Shown here piece by piece: positions 34,777-46,150 of a stretch of DNA of 64,000 bases. Each line of letters opens with the position of its first letter. Positions within the stretch are counted from its first letter, which is position 1. Location of the stretch: positions 2,981,001 to 3,045,000 of the forward strand of contig OX419758.1 of assembly GCA_948567375.1 (NCBI GenBank), read 5' to 3'. Both the position numbers and the translations under genes were made by a program. The stretch is from Lunularia cruciata (taxonomy: Eukaryota; Streptophyta; Marchantiopsida; Lunulariales; Lunulariaceae). A model generated the notes under the pieces. The model was not told the origin of the DNA and did not search any database. It was given only the letters and a program-made list of their open reading frames with translations.

Positions 34777-36309
34777 TTTACGAATCACCAATATTTACAA
34801 CAGTGTCCTTCTAAATTCAGCAAGTGTATGGAAGGGCTCAGTTCCATTTGTTTCATCAGAGAAGCATATACATATTGCCAAATACGAAGTGTTTTGTACA
34901 TAATTTGTTAATTTTCGTAGATTCTCGGGACGTATATGAGCTAAGCAATCAGATGCGATGCTTTACAAGCTCTCCTTAGGTGGACTTTCGACTTCTCTCT
35001 AGGTCAATCAAGAGGGTATTCGAAAGGACATGCAGCGCCTCAAACGATCCGTTGAGCTTGAGTATTATGGATATCAGGAGGTGCTCCGACAGGTGTCCTG
35101 GAGCTTAATCAGGCTTGTCTGTAAAGAGGACAACATGCAGACCACGGCGTACCTGATGTGATCTACCCATGGAGTGGTTTTCATAGAAGACTCAAGCGGC
35201 CCATGTGGGAATTCAGTTTAGACATGTAATATTATAAACGAGGAGTAGGACGAAGTCCACCTAATTGCTTTGTCCGGCACATTCGCAGTTTCTTATGTTC
35301 AATAAGTCCACTCTATATCTGGATGTTAGTTATGTACCTCCACCTGCTGTCCAGAGGTTCAATCTTCCATGACTTGTTCCAACTGCTTGTATGTACATTT
35401 CGTTTCAAGCATGTCACACGTGGCAAATCTTTGCGACGTTGATTCATACTAATGAAGAACATCCTCCATCTCCTACCCATAGAATACCTTGCAATCAGCT
35501 CATCTTGCGTTACTGTTTCTCATGAACCTTCTTTTTGCACATAGTTGTGACGATGTGTAGCTGCACTCTCGTTCCCCCTTTTGCCTGAAGTAGAGCAATC
35601 TAATTACCTGCAGACTAGACATTCACCACTCGCAATCCAGAAGTAACAGTAACAGTAAACTTACGAACGGTGACTGACACAAATGGCTGTACCTGCATGC
35701 GGTGATCATTGTTCGATTAATGGCGGCTCAAAAGACAAACTTCCGACTCCCTCCGAATTATAGATAGCGGATTGATTTTCAGTAGGCTCCTCAAGTGCTC
35801 ATTGAACTGCGTCTTAGGTTTATTATAATCCACCAATATCAGAGCTGCATGTAAACTTCTGATGGAAGTTGTTTAGATGAGGTGAATATGATAATCTTTA
35901 TGTGTAAACAAGGCAGATGTCCGATGGCAAAGTTGTTATCTGATGATGAGCTGGTCCCAGCACGAAATACTGTGGCAGTTAGGCCGTGCTGAATTTGGAG
36001 AATTCAAGTAGGTTTCTTGCTAGACAGTACTCGATAGAAGCATCACAATCCAAGACTTGCTCAACTTTCGCTCGCAAGAACGCCATGACAGGACTTTGGA
36101 AGAGATTGCATCGCAAATCCAAGTTTTTAAACAGTCACTGTCAATTTCTGGTCTAAGTATGAAAGGCACCAGAACGCTTCTTCTAGGTTGTTTGTACTTC
36201 AGACGTTTTGTACGGATGTGTTTACTCCATGATCACAAGTTCTTGTACCTTCAATGAGCTCCGCATTAAGTATCTCAAACTATAATTTGTGAGGACTCTA
36301 AGCCGAGCA
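34777..36309. other. Region between convergent SnRK1 gamma and dioxygenase genes
   Basis: Holds the 3' flanks of both genes. A copy of the GGCTCAAAAGACA motif seen in the receptor tails occurs at about 35726. A 66-codon frame at 36057-36257 (+) has no recognisable content. Confidence 0.45.
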
Positions 36310-36315
36310 TTTATT
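36310..36315 (-). terminator. Polyadenylation signal of the dioxygenase gene
   Basis: AATAAA on the minus strand, 53 bases beyond the dioxygenase stop codon, in the expected place for a plant near-upstream element. Confidence 0.5.
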
Positions 36316-36367
36316 ACATCTTTCTGAAGCAGCACCAGAGCCCTGATACACTGAGCAAACCTCCGAA

Positions 36368-37579
36368 TTACGGGGAGTTCGTTGGATCTTTACCCCTGAT
36401 CAGAGCGAAATCATTGAATATCTGCGTTGATAACGTTTCATCGAAGTCTTTGGGGTCTTGAACGGCTGCGAATTTAGCACATAAGTTGGCAAATAAGTCG
36501 TCGAAAGTAAAAGGTTTGTACAACGCTGGATGTTCATCATCGATCAGCTCGGGCGGAGCTTGAACTAGCACGGATTCGGGTGTGACGAGGATGACAGTTG
36601 AGAGGCGGTCAGTTGTTTCAGTCAACACGACACGATGCAAGACACTGGTAAATATACCATTACTCCAAGCTTCCAGACAGTCTCCAGCATTCACAATCAG
36701 AGCTCCTGGTGTAGGAGTGACGGCCACCCACTCATCCCCTCTCTTTGCTTGCAGGCCACAAACAGGGCCCTGCTTGAGTAGTGTCAAGAGGTTTGGATCC
36801 CTATGAGGACCAAGAGCAAGAATGGGGTCTGAGTTTTCACATGGTGCATAGAGATTGAATCTCCAATAAAATCGATTCCTCCCAGAAACACCTCCGAAGT
36901 GCTGGGAGAAGAAATATGGTTGCAGACCCAGACCCTGAGCAAGAATCTCCATCAGACTTCTCCACAAGTGCTCAACTTCCTTAAAATTATCTTCTAAGGC
37001 GTTGTAAAATGTTGGATTCCCCCCCGCCCAGATCCTCGCCATCATGGCCACAGTCTCGCTTGTGGGACCAAAACCAGCGAGGACTTCTCTCCACGAAACA
37101 TGCGAGCTGTATTTGGTTTGCATGGAACGAATGAATCCACACTGTAGTTTGTTAATCCCTTCATTGGCTCTTTCTTTCACTTCCAGTGGCAAGGAGAAGA
37201 ACTTCCGGGCCTCAGTTTCCAGCACCTCGAATATCCTCTCAGGAACACCATGATTGACGATTTGAAATATTCCCCAAGTCTTGCAGGCTTCTGTAATCTC
37301 CCTCACTATTTTCTCTCGAGCCAATGCGTCTCCACTTGCAAGACCCGCGAGATCTATCACAGGGACTTGCAGTGTCGCCTGCTCGATCTCCCTTGTAGCA
37401 TTTATAGAATTCGGACCCTCCGCTGCCTCAAAACTCTTTCTACCCAAACGCTTTAACTGCGTCTGAAGGGAAGTAGTAGTTTTGCCGCTCCCCTCGACAG
37501 CAGCTGGTTGAGTACCTTCCATCGTCACCGACATCAGTTTTGCACAATCGCGGAATCCCAGTACTATAATATGAGACAA
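36368..37579 (-). CDS. 2-oxoglutarate/Fe(II)-dependent dioxygenase, DOXC type
   Basis: A single open frame of 403 codons without introns. Residues 72-78 (VPVIDLA) to 112 (WGIFQIVNHGVP) form the DIOX_N domain. The catalytic 2OG-Fe(II) domain has iron ligands H259 and D261 (GPHRDPNLLTLL), H315 (LHRVV), and the 2OG-binding R325-x-S327 (DRLS). NAGDCLEAWSNG and KPFTFDD are typical of the plant group containing flavonoid, gibberellin and DMR6-like enzymes. These soluble enzymes hydroxylate or desaturate small metabolites. The substrate cannot be told from the sequence. The TATA box at 37624-37629 would start transcription only a few bases before the first ATG, so M16 (37534) or M20 (37522) may be the true start. 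Decayed relatives lie at 48460-49170 and 50555-50640. Confidence 0.88.
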   Translation of the reverse strand: MSHIIVLGFRDCAKLMSVTMEGTQPAAVEGSGKTTTSLQTQLKRLGRKSFEAAEGPNSINATREIEQATLQVPVIDLAGLASGDALAREKIVREITEACKTWGIFQIVNHGVPERIFEVLETEARKFFSLPLEVKERANEGINKLQCGFIRSMQTKYSSHVSWREVLAGFGPTSETVAMMARIWAGGNPTFYNALEDNFKEVEHLWRSLMEILAQGLGLQPYFFSQHFGGVSGRNRFYWRFNLYAPCENSDPILALGPHRDPNLLTLLKQGPVCGLQAKRGDEWVAVTPTPGALIVNAGDCLEAWSNGIFTSVLHRVVLTETTDRLSTVILVTPESVLVQAPPELIDDEHPALYKPFTFDDLFANLCAKFAAVQDPKDFDETLSTQIFNDFALIRGKDPTNSP

Positions 37580-37623
37580 TTATGGGAGAGAATTACTTGG
37601 GGTTGATTGATCACTCTGCCCGG

Positions 37624-37629
37624 TTTATA
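37624..37629 (-). promoter_or_regulatory. TATA box of the dioxygenase gene
   Basis: TATAAA on the minus strand within CGGTTATAAACC, 45 bases before the first ATG of the open frame. A usual start 25-35 bases downstream would leave a leader of only about 15-20 bases for that ATG, which favours one of the later in-frame ATGs. Confidence 0.5.
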
Positions 37630-40600
37630 ACCGAAATGGTTCGGGAACACTCTGAACGTCCATGTCGCCTTGCGAGAAACAGATTCCAATGCTGCAACCA
37701 ATAGAAATTGCACTTATGCGAGATTCACAGCAGATCAAGATCCTCTTTTTACGAGGCGAAAGAGATACAGAAGCACGACACGCCATGTGATCCGATACCC
37801 AAGAAACAATTTAAATATATTTCATGTTGAGTAGGAGAAGCTGCGTGTTGAATGGTGACTGCACTCACATGGGCTCGGAAATCTGCTTTACCTATTATGT
37901 CAGCTAGATTCACAAGCACAAGATACCATGTGATGTACCGTCACTCCCTGTGGCGAAGTCTATCTCCAGGTTCATTTCCAACAGTGCAGAGCCGTTTTGA
38001 CAGGTTGCACATCAAATCGAATCTTTGTTGGCCAACAGCTTCAGTATGAGGTCGCAAGCACTTCTGCAAACCACCTCTTCAGTTGACTTAGTATGGTGGG
38101 GATCTCCCGACTAACGTCCAGATTGCCTGACAAACACTAGGTGAACTTCTGACCCATAGTCTGCTATCTGCGTCTTGCATGCAGTGAATCCCCCAATCGT
38201 GTCTCCCATTTTTCGGTTCAGTTTAACACACTGACAACCTCTGATACTAACATACAGGTCGCGTGCACTGTACACAAGGAGGCCTAAGTTGGACATTTTG
38301 CACTGACACAAAAGGCGTCTTTTGTTAATTCACTGAACAGATTTCTAATCCTTTCAATGTAGCAATTTCAGGTTAATAAGAAAGACCAATTGCGATGCTC
38401 AAATTTGAGGATTCTGTTGTGAAGGTGTATGTAGTCGGTGGTAGCAGGTGTTTTGGTCTATCGGTTGTTTCTTGGTCCTTTTCTTCCTCTGCAGGTACTG
38501 TAGCTTGCTACAAATTCTCACCACCTGCTATTCATCTCGGGGTGTGTTCTTCATTTATGACCACTGACAGACGTTTGCAGGCGTGAGTTACGAGCGTAAA
38601 GCGATTTCTTCCACTCGTACCCCGAGAATTATTGGAAGCCTGAATTTCAATTTGACTGTCATTTTCGCTGGCTTTCTCTGGGTTTCCCTGGCTTTTCTCT
38701 ATCCCATCTCATCAACTCCAGTCTCGTGCATCAACGGCAAATGCAATTTCAATCCATATTCAGGATTCTGGCAGGCTCAACCGAGAAATTCAAATTGACC
38801 GGTACTTAAAAGGTGCATATGTACCATAGATTGGCTAGCAAATCTCCGAAGCCTGTGATCACTCCGTCATTGCCTTCAATTGACCAATTCAGTTCGTGTG
38901 TTATGAGTCCATTCTGCTGAGTGAAACACTTGTGAACAGTGCTTATCAGGCTCATGACAATGATGGTGCTGCAAATCGTCCTACTACCGACAGTTCACTG
39001 TCAGGTGCGAGATAAATACCAATCTACTTGACAGCCAGATGGGATCAACAGCTGCTCCGACACTCGTCAGCCTTTCGGACTTTGCCCGGATCTACGTTCG
39101 TGGCAAGATCGTAAGGCGTTTCTCAGGACAATCACAATAAATTCTTTCTCAAATCGGTCACTTCTTAACAATTCCCGGAGTGCACCTACTCTACTTCCAG
39201 AGGAGCAAGACCGACGGTATAAAGAGCCACCAAGGCAAGTTGCTTATCATTTCCCTCATAGGGTTTAGATTCAACCAGCGAGTCTTGCCTCCCTGTTGTT
39301 TGATCGGATCGGCAGCTCTTGACAGCAAATCTGAGTCTCGAAGCTTTTCAATCGAATTGTTTGAAACGCGATCAGATTGCTGCAGATAACAGCTGATGTG
39401 CTCCCCTCGGCAGTCCTGCATGTTGATCGGATCGGCTTAGCGCGAACAGAGATTGGTTGAGCACAAGCATTGGCGAAAGATCCTGGGCAGTAACGTTTGC
39501 GGTGAACGAGAGGTAAGGTGAGTGTACAAGTAACTTCAAAATAGAATACCTCAAGTTGCTTATACATTCTCCTTCCCATTCGTAATTATCCCAGGTGCAA
39601 TGTCCTCACTGTCATCGCTCTAGAACCAAGAAACCACCTCGATGTAAGTTTAGCTGTTGATAAAAGAGCTCGAAGTACATAACTGCTGGATACGAAATAA
39701 TCGGACCGATCAGATGAGTCCATGAGCACTTCGATTTCTGGTTGCTTTCCAGTCAATCTGGAAACCAGAAGTGTGGGGAGGAACCGGAAAGGTACGGAGT
39801 TTAAGTGCTTACAGCACTGCTTTAACCCACTGATTTTCTGCATCGTGACACGCGAAAACATCTTCATGCAGGTGACCGTTATGACTTGCTGTCAGTAGAA
39901 CGGGTTGAAGACGTGTGGAAAGTCGTTGTGCATACTTCCCGATGCTTGCGGATTGACACGGGAGAAAGTTGCTACAGTGGGTTCTTGAAAATGGTGAAGT
40001 TGTCTAAACCACACATGGACGTGATTTTCTCGAGGTTCAGGTTGCGTGAAAGTCATGCAATGAACTGTTAGCATTCAGTGGAATGGAGCGCAGAGGCAAC
40101 TCGGTGGGAGGGTGAATGGGAAGGTGTAATTTGGTGGGCCAGGATCTGGATCAAATCCGATGCAGAGTCGCATGTTTCTCCTCTTCTGTGGAAAGACAGT
40201 TCTGCTATCAGAAGAGGGTGACAGGCTTCTAAAACATAATGGTGATGAGTTTAGCAGCTCGGTTGCGACCTTCAGCTCAACGGTAGTGATTTCCCCATGA
40301 ACGGGAGGTCCCTCATGATCGGAAGGTCGAGCCTCCGGAAGAGCCGGCTTTCTTCTCGTTGGTCCAGTACTTGTCGGTCTATGCCTTCCTAAAATTTGTT
40401 TTGTTTTACAGCGGCGTGCTGACACATTAATAACTCTGGCAGATCAAGAATCAGAAATCTGTAGGATGAAGGGAACTTCCAGCTTGGTCGTGTAGAATGG
40501 GAATATCGAGTGTCGTCCTAAATGACTTCGTTGTTTGCACACTTTTCCGCTTCTACGATCTCTTCAAATGGAGGGGAACTGTGGAATCAGTACTAGTCAG

Positions 40601-41040
40601 GACTTTGAGTTCACTTCCAAGAACGTACTTCGATCAGAAATCTTTCAGGGCCGACAATCGGTGATTGAGACATTCAACATGGCATCATTCTGACCGCCCG
40701 TCTCCACATTTCTCATCACAAAGATTTTACTATTCACTTGGTTCATTACAGGCCAAGTTAATCAGGGCTAATTCTTAAGCGTACTGGTGAACAGATAGGA
40801 AAGACCGCGCAAGGAACACTGCTGGTAAGCATCTACTTCAATAAAAAAATTGCCAGAACAATTCACTCGATAACTAATCGTTATCTACATCTGAATTGAG
40901 TTAACAAATTACAAGATGAAGATAACACACGCTCGAAATATGTGCCCCCACAATGGATATGCCACCACTGAAGAGGTGCAAATCTAGTAAGAAGGCTCCT
41001 GACGTTAGTATGTGGCACACTCAAAGCTAAAACTCCACTC
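37630..41040. other. Intergenic region, no gene supported
   Basis: Several short frames on both strands: 38395-38586 (+), 38583-38798 (+, hydrophobic centre), 39271-39579 (-), 40075-40425 (-, 116 codons). I could not find splice sites that join them or motifs that name them. GC content is like the genic regions rather than the repeat islands, so a small or fast-evolving gene cannot be excluded. Confidence 0.35.
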
Positions 41041-41041
41041 A

Positions 41042-41537
41042 TTATGTTCTACGAGAGAACATGAGAGTTTCAGCAGAACTTGGTGCCAGCGAATACGATG
41101 GCTTAAGATCTTGCTTGGTGTTCAAAAATGGCTGAGAAATGTGTGAGCCGTCGAGCTGAAAGACAATAGGGGATGGATATTCTACACCAGCCTTGCTGTG
41201 GCCAGCAAATACGATGTACCAATCAGAACCAGAACTGATCAGAGATCTCATCAAAGGAAATTTCTGAAGTGCGGCTAATGACTACTGGACCTCGCATCCG
41301 CAGTTGGCAGTCCCACAAAGGGTCTAAGTGTTCACTGGCACATGGAGAAGCCTGGTGGTAGACAGACACCGAATGTTCTTTAGAAGAGATAAAGTAGGAA
41401 ACAAAGGGGAACGCATGGGCATCTAAGAAATAATGCTGTGATGAATAGATGACATGATTGTCATCATAAAACAGCAGAATGATCCAGAATGCTCCATTGT
41501 CATCCACAAATTCACTTACTCCCCAAAACCCTGCCAT
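41042..41537 (-). other. Possible unrecognised coding fragment in two frames
   Basis: Minus-strand frames 41223-41537 (104 codons) and 41042-41254 (70 codons) overlap in different frames and read like one protein with a frameshift or small intron (FWIILLFYDDNHVIYSSQHY, then SDWYIVFAGHSKAGVEYPSP). The aromatic-rich texture is protein-like. I do not recognise a family. An F-box-associated or kelch-type fragment was considered without support. Confidence 0.3.
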
Positions 41538-41952
41538 TCGCCTAAGATAGATCGCATCGCGAAGAGGGTGAAGCTACGTACAACGGACCCATCGAGCAAC
41601 AGTCATACAACTACATTCCAAATCGCTGTTCGTACAAAACGATGAACATAGATGGAGCTCAACGCGGCTGACTGTACAGACTCCAAGAACAAATCACAAA
41701 TTCATCCCAAACACTACGTTCAAAGACACAACTTTCTACAGGTCTCAAGCTCGGGTAAATAAGCTCTTCCAGTCGTCTACTGGCACAATCCTAACCAGCA
41801 ACTTCAGCTCAAATCTCATAGATCAAGGAAACTGGTGCTTCAAATAATCGTGCACAATGAAAAGAACAGGAACCAGCGAGGGGAAACGACGACTTTTTCA
41901 TCTGTGAGAATTTAGGGTTTGCCCTCATCGACCATTAGATCAGGCGGCCTGA

Positions 41953-42339
41953 ATGCAGATCAAGACTTGTTGGACCATAACATGCAATGTGGACTTCGTT
42001 CGATCCGAACCTAAAAGAGGACTATCTATCTTCGTTCTATCCGAACCTAAAAGAGGACCTACGGTATGGGATGGCTACCGGTTAGATTCGCGATGTTCTT
42101 ATAAATCTTCCTCCAAGCGCGAGGCAAAAGTTCTACAAAGCCATATTCCATCTCGTTACATGAAGCATGAATTCCTAGAGAAGCATTACAGGCACACCCA
42201 GTTCAACGTTCCGCAAAGGGACTTCACCAACGTTTCGGCCCTGTCTTTGTCAAGGTACTGTCCTAACGAAGTTCGCCTCGAGGGGCCTTCAAAGTCCAAG
42301 CAAAAGTTTGTGCCTTCCTTTAACTTTGGGAGCGGATGA
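41953..42339 (+). CDS. Hypothetical protein (128 aa)
   Basis: Open frame with a basic composition. Near its start a 28-30 bp unit (TTCGTTCKATCCGAACCTAAAAGAGGAC, split as TTCGATCCGAACC and TAAAAGAGGAC) is tandemly repeated, giving two SEPKRG repeats. The C-terminal half (YRHTQFNVPQRDF, FVPSFNFGSG) has coding-like texture. No family recognised. It sits at the border of a repeat island. Confidence 0.3.
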   Translation: MQIKTCWTITCNVDFVRSEPKRGLSIFVLSEPKRGPTVWDGYRLDSRCSYKSSSKREAKVLQSHIPSRYMKHEFLEKHYRHTQFNVPQRDFTNVSALSLSRYCPNEVRLEGPSKSKQKFVPSFNFGSG

Positions 42340-42340
42340 A

Positions 42341-43390
42341 TCATTTATATGCAAGCTCCGTCCCGCATCGGCACAAGCTTCTTCTTTAGTGTCACTAACC
42401 GTTCCAAGGAGATAAATCGAGTTGTGAGAGTGGTCAGCATGTTAAGAGGATGTTACCTTAGGGTTATTTAAGATTAGTTACCATGTTCACATCTATTCCA
42501 TAGATTATTCCATATACTTTATGATGAGGCTAGACATGTTTTTTGCATGCCACTTGATACGTTTGACTAATGATCTCTTGGATGAATTAACTTGGTTCTT
42601 ATTTTTCTTACTCTCTTGATTGTGCCTTTGTTATGCTAGAGGGTATGTGTAGGGCATAGAGAGATGGTTGCTAGATTTTATGAATTTTGATCAAAGAATT
42701 AGACTACTTTATAGGGAAAATATGTAAGTGCTACATATTTTAGGAGATAAGTTTTGCCACAAGATATCATAAAGTACACTTGACATTGGGTTAGGTGGAA
42801 AGGTTTAGTAGAGTTTAGTAGAGACAACACTTTTTGTCTATGGCTTGTCTCATTGATGAAACTATCTCTTCCTTATGCTCACTACATCCTATGGACAAAA
42901 AGGAAGTACCATTAGAGTTTTTTGATTATCATCTTGAGTAGCTTTTGTATCTTGATATGTCCCTTTTGTACAAGCGTAGTGCACTACTCTTCGCCTCTCC
43001 TCAAGAGGCTTGTCAAGGATAGTATGTGAACATCTTAGAGATTGTTTCCAAGTAGATAATCCTTCTAATAGATTTACCATTTCAAGCCCCTTTAGGTGGT
43101 CTCAATAGTAGCGAGGAGAGATATTCCTATGTCAATTAGTCACATGTAGGGGCTAGTCAACTTCTTACGATGGAGAAGGACACAAGTGGCATTAGGCCAA
43201 TTGCTTTTGGAGTTATCTTTTTGCACTTGGTTAGTCTCACCATTGTCCTTAGAATTGATCTCTCTTCCCATAGCACCTCAGCTTGGAGTAGCTACTCCTT
43301 GAGGTTATGAGGCTATTTCTTTAGGCATCATAGCACTCCTAGATATCTATCCGAAGTGGGTTGTACTATAGGTGGATCTTGAGAACACTT
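42341..43390. other. Start of the second repeat island
   Basis: Base composition shifts to AT-rich near 42450. No intact frame; nothing recognised. Confidence 0.4.
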
Positions 43391-43399
43391 TTAATAGCA

Positions 43400-44157
43400 T
43401 CACTATAATACCAATAGCTATATAGATGAACTAGAGATGAAATTTAGTTTGGTAACGTCTGGAAGGATGTTATACATAATGGACTAAGTAGATTCAGAGA
43501 GAGGTATCACCAAAAGAGTACTTCTACTAATAGGCCAGAAATCGAAACATGCTTGGAAAATTTAGAATCAATAGCTAGGTATATGATCTAGAGGTGAGAC
43601 TTGGGGTGGTGACATCTTGAAGGATGTTACACATGATGGAGAACATAGTTTAGATAGAGGTATCACCAAAAGAGCATTTCTACTAAAATTGCAGAAGCCA
43701 AAATAGACCTTAAATCTTTGGAGGCCTAAACGGATGAATTAGTCCTTGAAAATATGCAGATTCTCCCTCCCCTCCCAAATGAAGAAAAGGTTGGCCTTCC
43801 ACTCCCCCCTAATTTTTCTCACCAAGAGCTTTCCATTGATACCTCACCCACGTGATTTTGAGATTCCTACAAGAAGATCCCCTAAAAGATTCCCTCTAGT
43901 CAAAGCTTGTTTGACCAACCAGATGGAACCAGGACTGACATGTCACCCATCCAAGAAAGTAATCTAAGGGTGGAGCTTGCTGACAGGTCACCTATCCATG
44001 TACCTAATCCTACGGTTGAGCTTCCTAGGAGAAGATCCTCTTTGGCTATATAATAAAGAGAAGGTGCTCCTTTGGGGCATCGGAGGATTGAGTGTGAAAT
44101 CTATATTTTTCTCTTTTGTATCTCTCTTGAAGAGTTCTCTTGTCCTTGGAGTACTAT
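43400..44157 (+). repeat. Dispersed repeat B, copy 1
   Basis: Colinear with the reverse complement of 58025-58650. Shared segments include TTTGGTAACSTCT, GGATGTTATA, TCACCAAAAGAGTA, GAGCTTTCCA, ATTTTGAGATTCCTA, GGGTGGAGCTTG, TATATAATAAAGA and TTTGGGGSATCGGA. A TATA-like box (CTATATAATAAAG) lies near its 3' end. Its first part is itself duplicated in tandem (43436-43545 and 43596-43706). It has the feel of an LTR, but terminal TG/CA and target duplications are not clear. It ends where reverse-transcriptase sequence begins. Confidence 0.6.
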
Positions 44158-46150
44158 AGTCACCCATGCATCCATCTTTAGAGAGCTTAGGGAGGCCGGT
44201 GGATCCTTGGCAAGTCTCATTCCTCTTGTGTGGTTGTTTTATGGCTCTCCTACATCCCTTTATTACCAACATGGGTGGTCATAGGAAGGAGTCATTGTCT
44301 TGGAGTCAACTGTTGGTACACAACATAGAGATCCTTAATGAGGACCTTTGTTTGCCATGGCTCATTCAGAGCTCTCTTATCTACTACATTGGCCATGCAA
44401 GGTTGTGTATTTATTTCCCTCAGCAAATGATACACATATTGTGGGCCCCATAGATCAGATTAGGCAAGCCTTTGATCGCTTGACTATCGAGCTACATCTT
44501 GTAGGGTTGAGAGTTAAGGTGTCAAAGTGAAAAATATGGTCTCCTTCAAGTATTGCTCCCCACCTTGAGCTTCCAATGGGGTGTATCACATCTACAGATG
44601 GACTATGTATTCTTGGAGTGCTGGTAGGATCCAAGGATTTTGTCATATGCTTCTTAGACATTGCACTTATAGAGGATATTCTCCATGTGAATGACCTTCT
44701 TCTACTAGGAGATTCATATGTGGCATTTGGTATACTCTCCTCTAGTATTATCAATCAACAATTTACCTTCTCTACACAATTCTCCCTTCCTTGACTTTCC
44801 TATCACGTTTGAGAGCTTTTGATAGGAGGATTATAGGAGTGTTTGGTGATATCAAAGGACTAGGGACATTTGAGGGTGTGACGGGGGATTTGGTACATAA
44901 ACAAACATCTCCACCAATCTCATGTGGAGAGGTAGGCCTATTATCCATAGAAGAGACAACACCTATAGCATTTTGGGCTAATTGGGCTCTCTATGCACCC
45001 TACTTTCCTCCCATTGTGTAGTTGAAGATAGGCCAATTTTGGAGACATATGTGACCAAGGTGGACAAGGGATCCTTTTCTCTCTAGGTGTTATTACGGCA
45101 GATGAAAGATGGTCTATCCCCACAAGCATGGGAGGACCTTCCATCCTTTTCTTCACTATTGTCAGATTGGACCAAAGGTTTGTAGTCGTCCTTGATAGAG
45201 TGATTATGTCAGCACATGCTATGTTCTCTCTTAGTTGACTCATCCATTCTTTGGGCCACTAAAGCATGTCTTTGCTCTTGCTTTGGCAAGGGTGTAGGCT
45301 CTTGGATCCTAGCTCGACCATGCATTAGGGCATTTGGAAGCGCACCAACCATCTTCTCTTCAATGATGAGGTTCCGCCTAGGTATGGTCTACCCATACAT
45401 GTTCATTACTCACTTGCGAGTGTGGTTCTACACTAGATGCAACAACAATCTATATGACATAATGTTCATTTGGAGGATAGAGGGTGATATAGTGTTTGCT
45501 ATGGCACAAGAGAGTGTATACCTTGCTTAAAAGGCAAGTTCATACTTGTTGCAAACAACATTTGTCAGAGTAGACTTATACTTGGTCCAAGATGATTAGT
45601 TGCTAGTGGCGGATGTTGTGGTTATAGACCTTATGCATGATGCGGTTTTGGAAGGAGTGATTACTCATCTTCTTGGATGGGTGGCAAGTGGAGTAGCAGC
45701 ATGAAAGATCTCCAAGTATAGGAGTATGCAGTGAGGTCACCTCTTTGTTTCTCTAGCCTTGGAGTTATGTGGAGCAAAGGACACAACATTTGACAATTTG
45801 TCGGGGAGTGCATGAGAGCTTATCATATTAGATGTCTAAGGATACCACTCTCACTCTCATACTTTATAGCATACTTTAAACAACGTGTGTCCATTGCTCT
45901 ATAGAGAGCCTTGGTTGGTGCAATACATAAGAGAGTAGTCACACCATGTGATGCTTCTTTGGATGCTCAAGTAGTTTGTAGATCGTATGACTTGCATAGC
46001 TTGGATATCTTAAATGCAATAGGGCAGATTTCTCATATCAATACTATTGGGGCCTAGCCCATTTTACATCTTTTGTCTCTCCCTTGTATGGCTTGATGGG
46101 GTCTTCACATCCTTCATGTGTTCTATGCAGTCACCTTTTCCCATTTATAT
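44158..46150 (+). mobile_element. 5'-truncated, broken reverse-transcriptase element (non-LTR-like)
   Basis: Frames shift many times, but the order of conserved pieces is clear. They are FRELREAGGSL and LVWLFYGSPTSLYYQHG; a decayed QGDPLGG region with LFAMAH; ANDTHIVGPIDQ (the catalytic ADD box, 44423-44431); SPSSIAP; CILGVLVGSKDF; VAFGIL; PISCGEVGLLSIEETTPIAFWA; then GVGSWILARP and MRFRLGM with a CX2C-like stretch; and a C-terminal part reaching 45880-46040. The 3' untranslated end (to about 46150) recurs at several places. These blocks match reverse transcriptases known in bryophytes, lycophytes and algae (recalled). The first catalytic Asp is Asn here. The copy is inactive. Confidence 0.7.

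Noticed and set aside
40075-40425. 116-codon minus-strand frame, considered as a small gene
   Set aside because: GTG rather than ATG opens it, there is no domain, and no promoter or splice context supports it.
44158-46150. Reverse-transcriptase segment considered as part of the LTR element family at 1-3310
   Set aside because: Its motif order (FYGSP, QGDPLGG-like, ADDTHIVGP-like, then C-terminal CX2C-like region) and truncated 3' copies fit a non-LTR type. No LTR of the 2619-3310 family flanks it.
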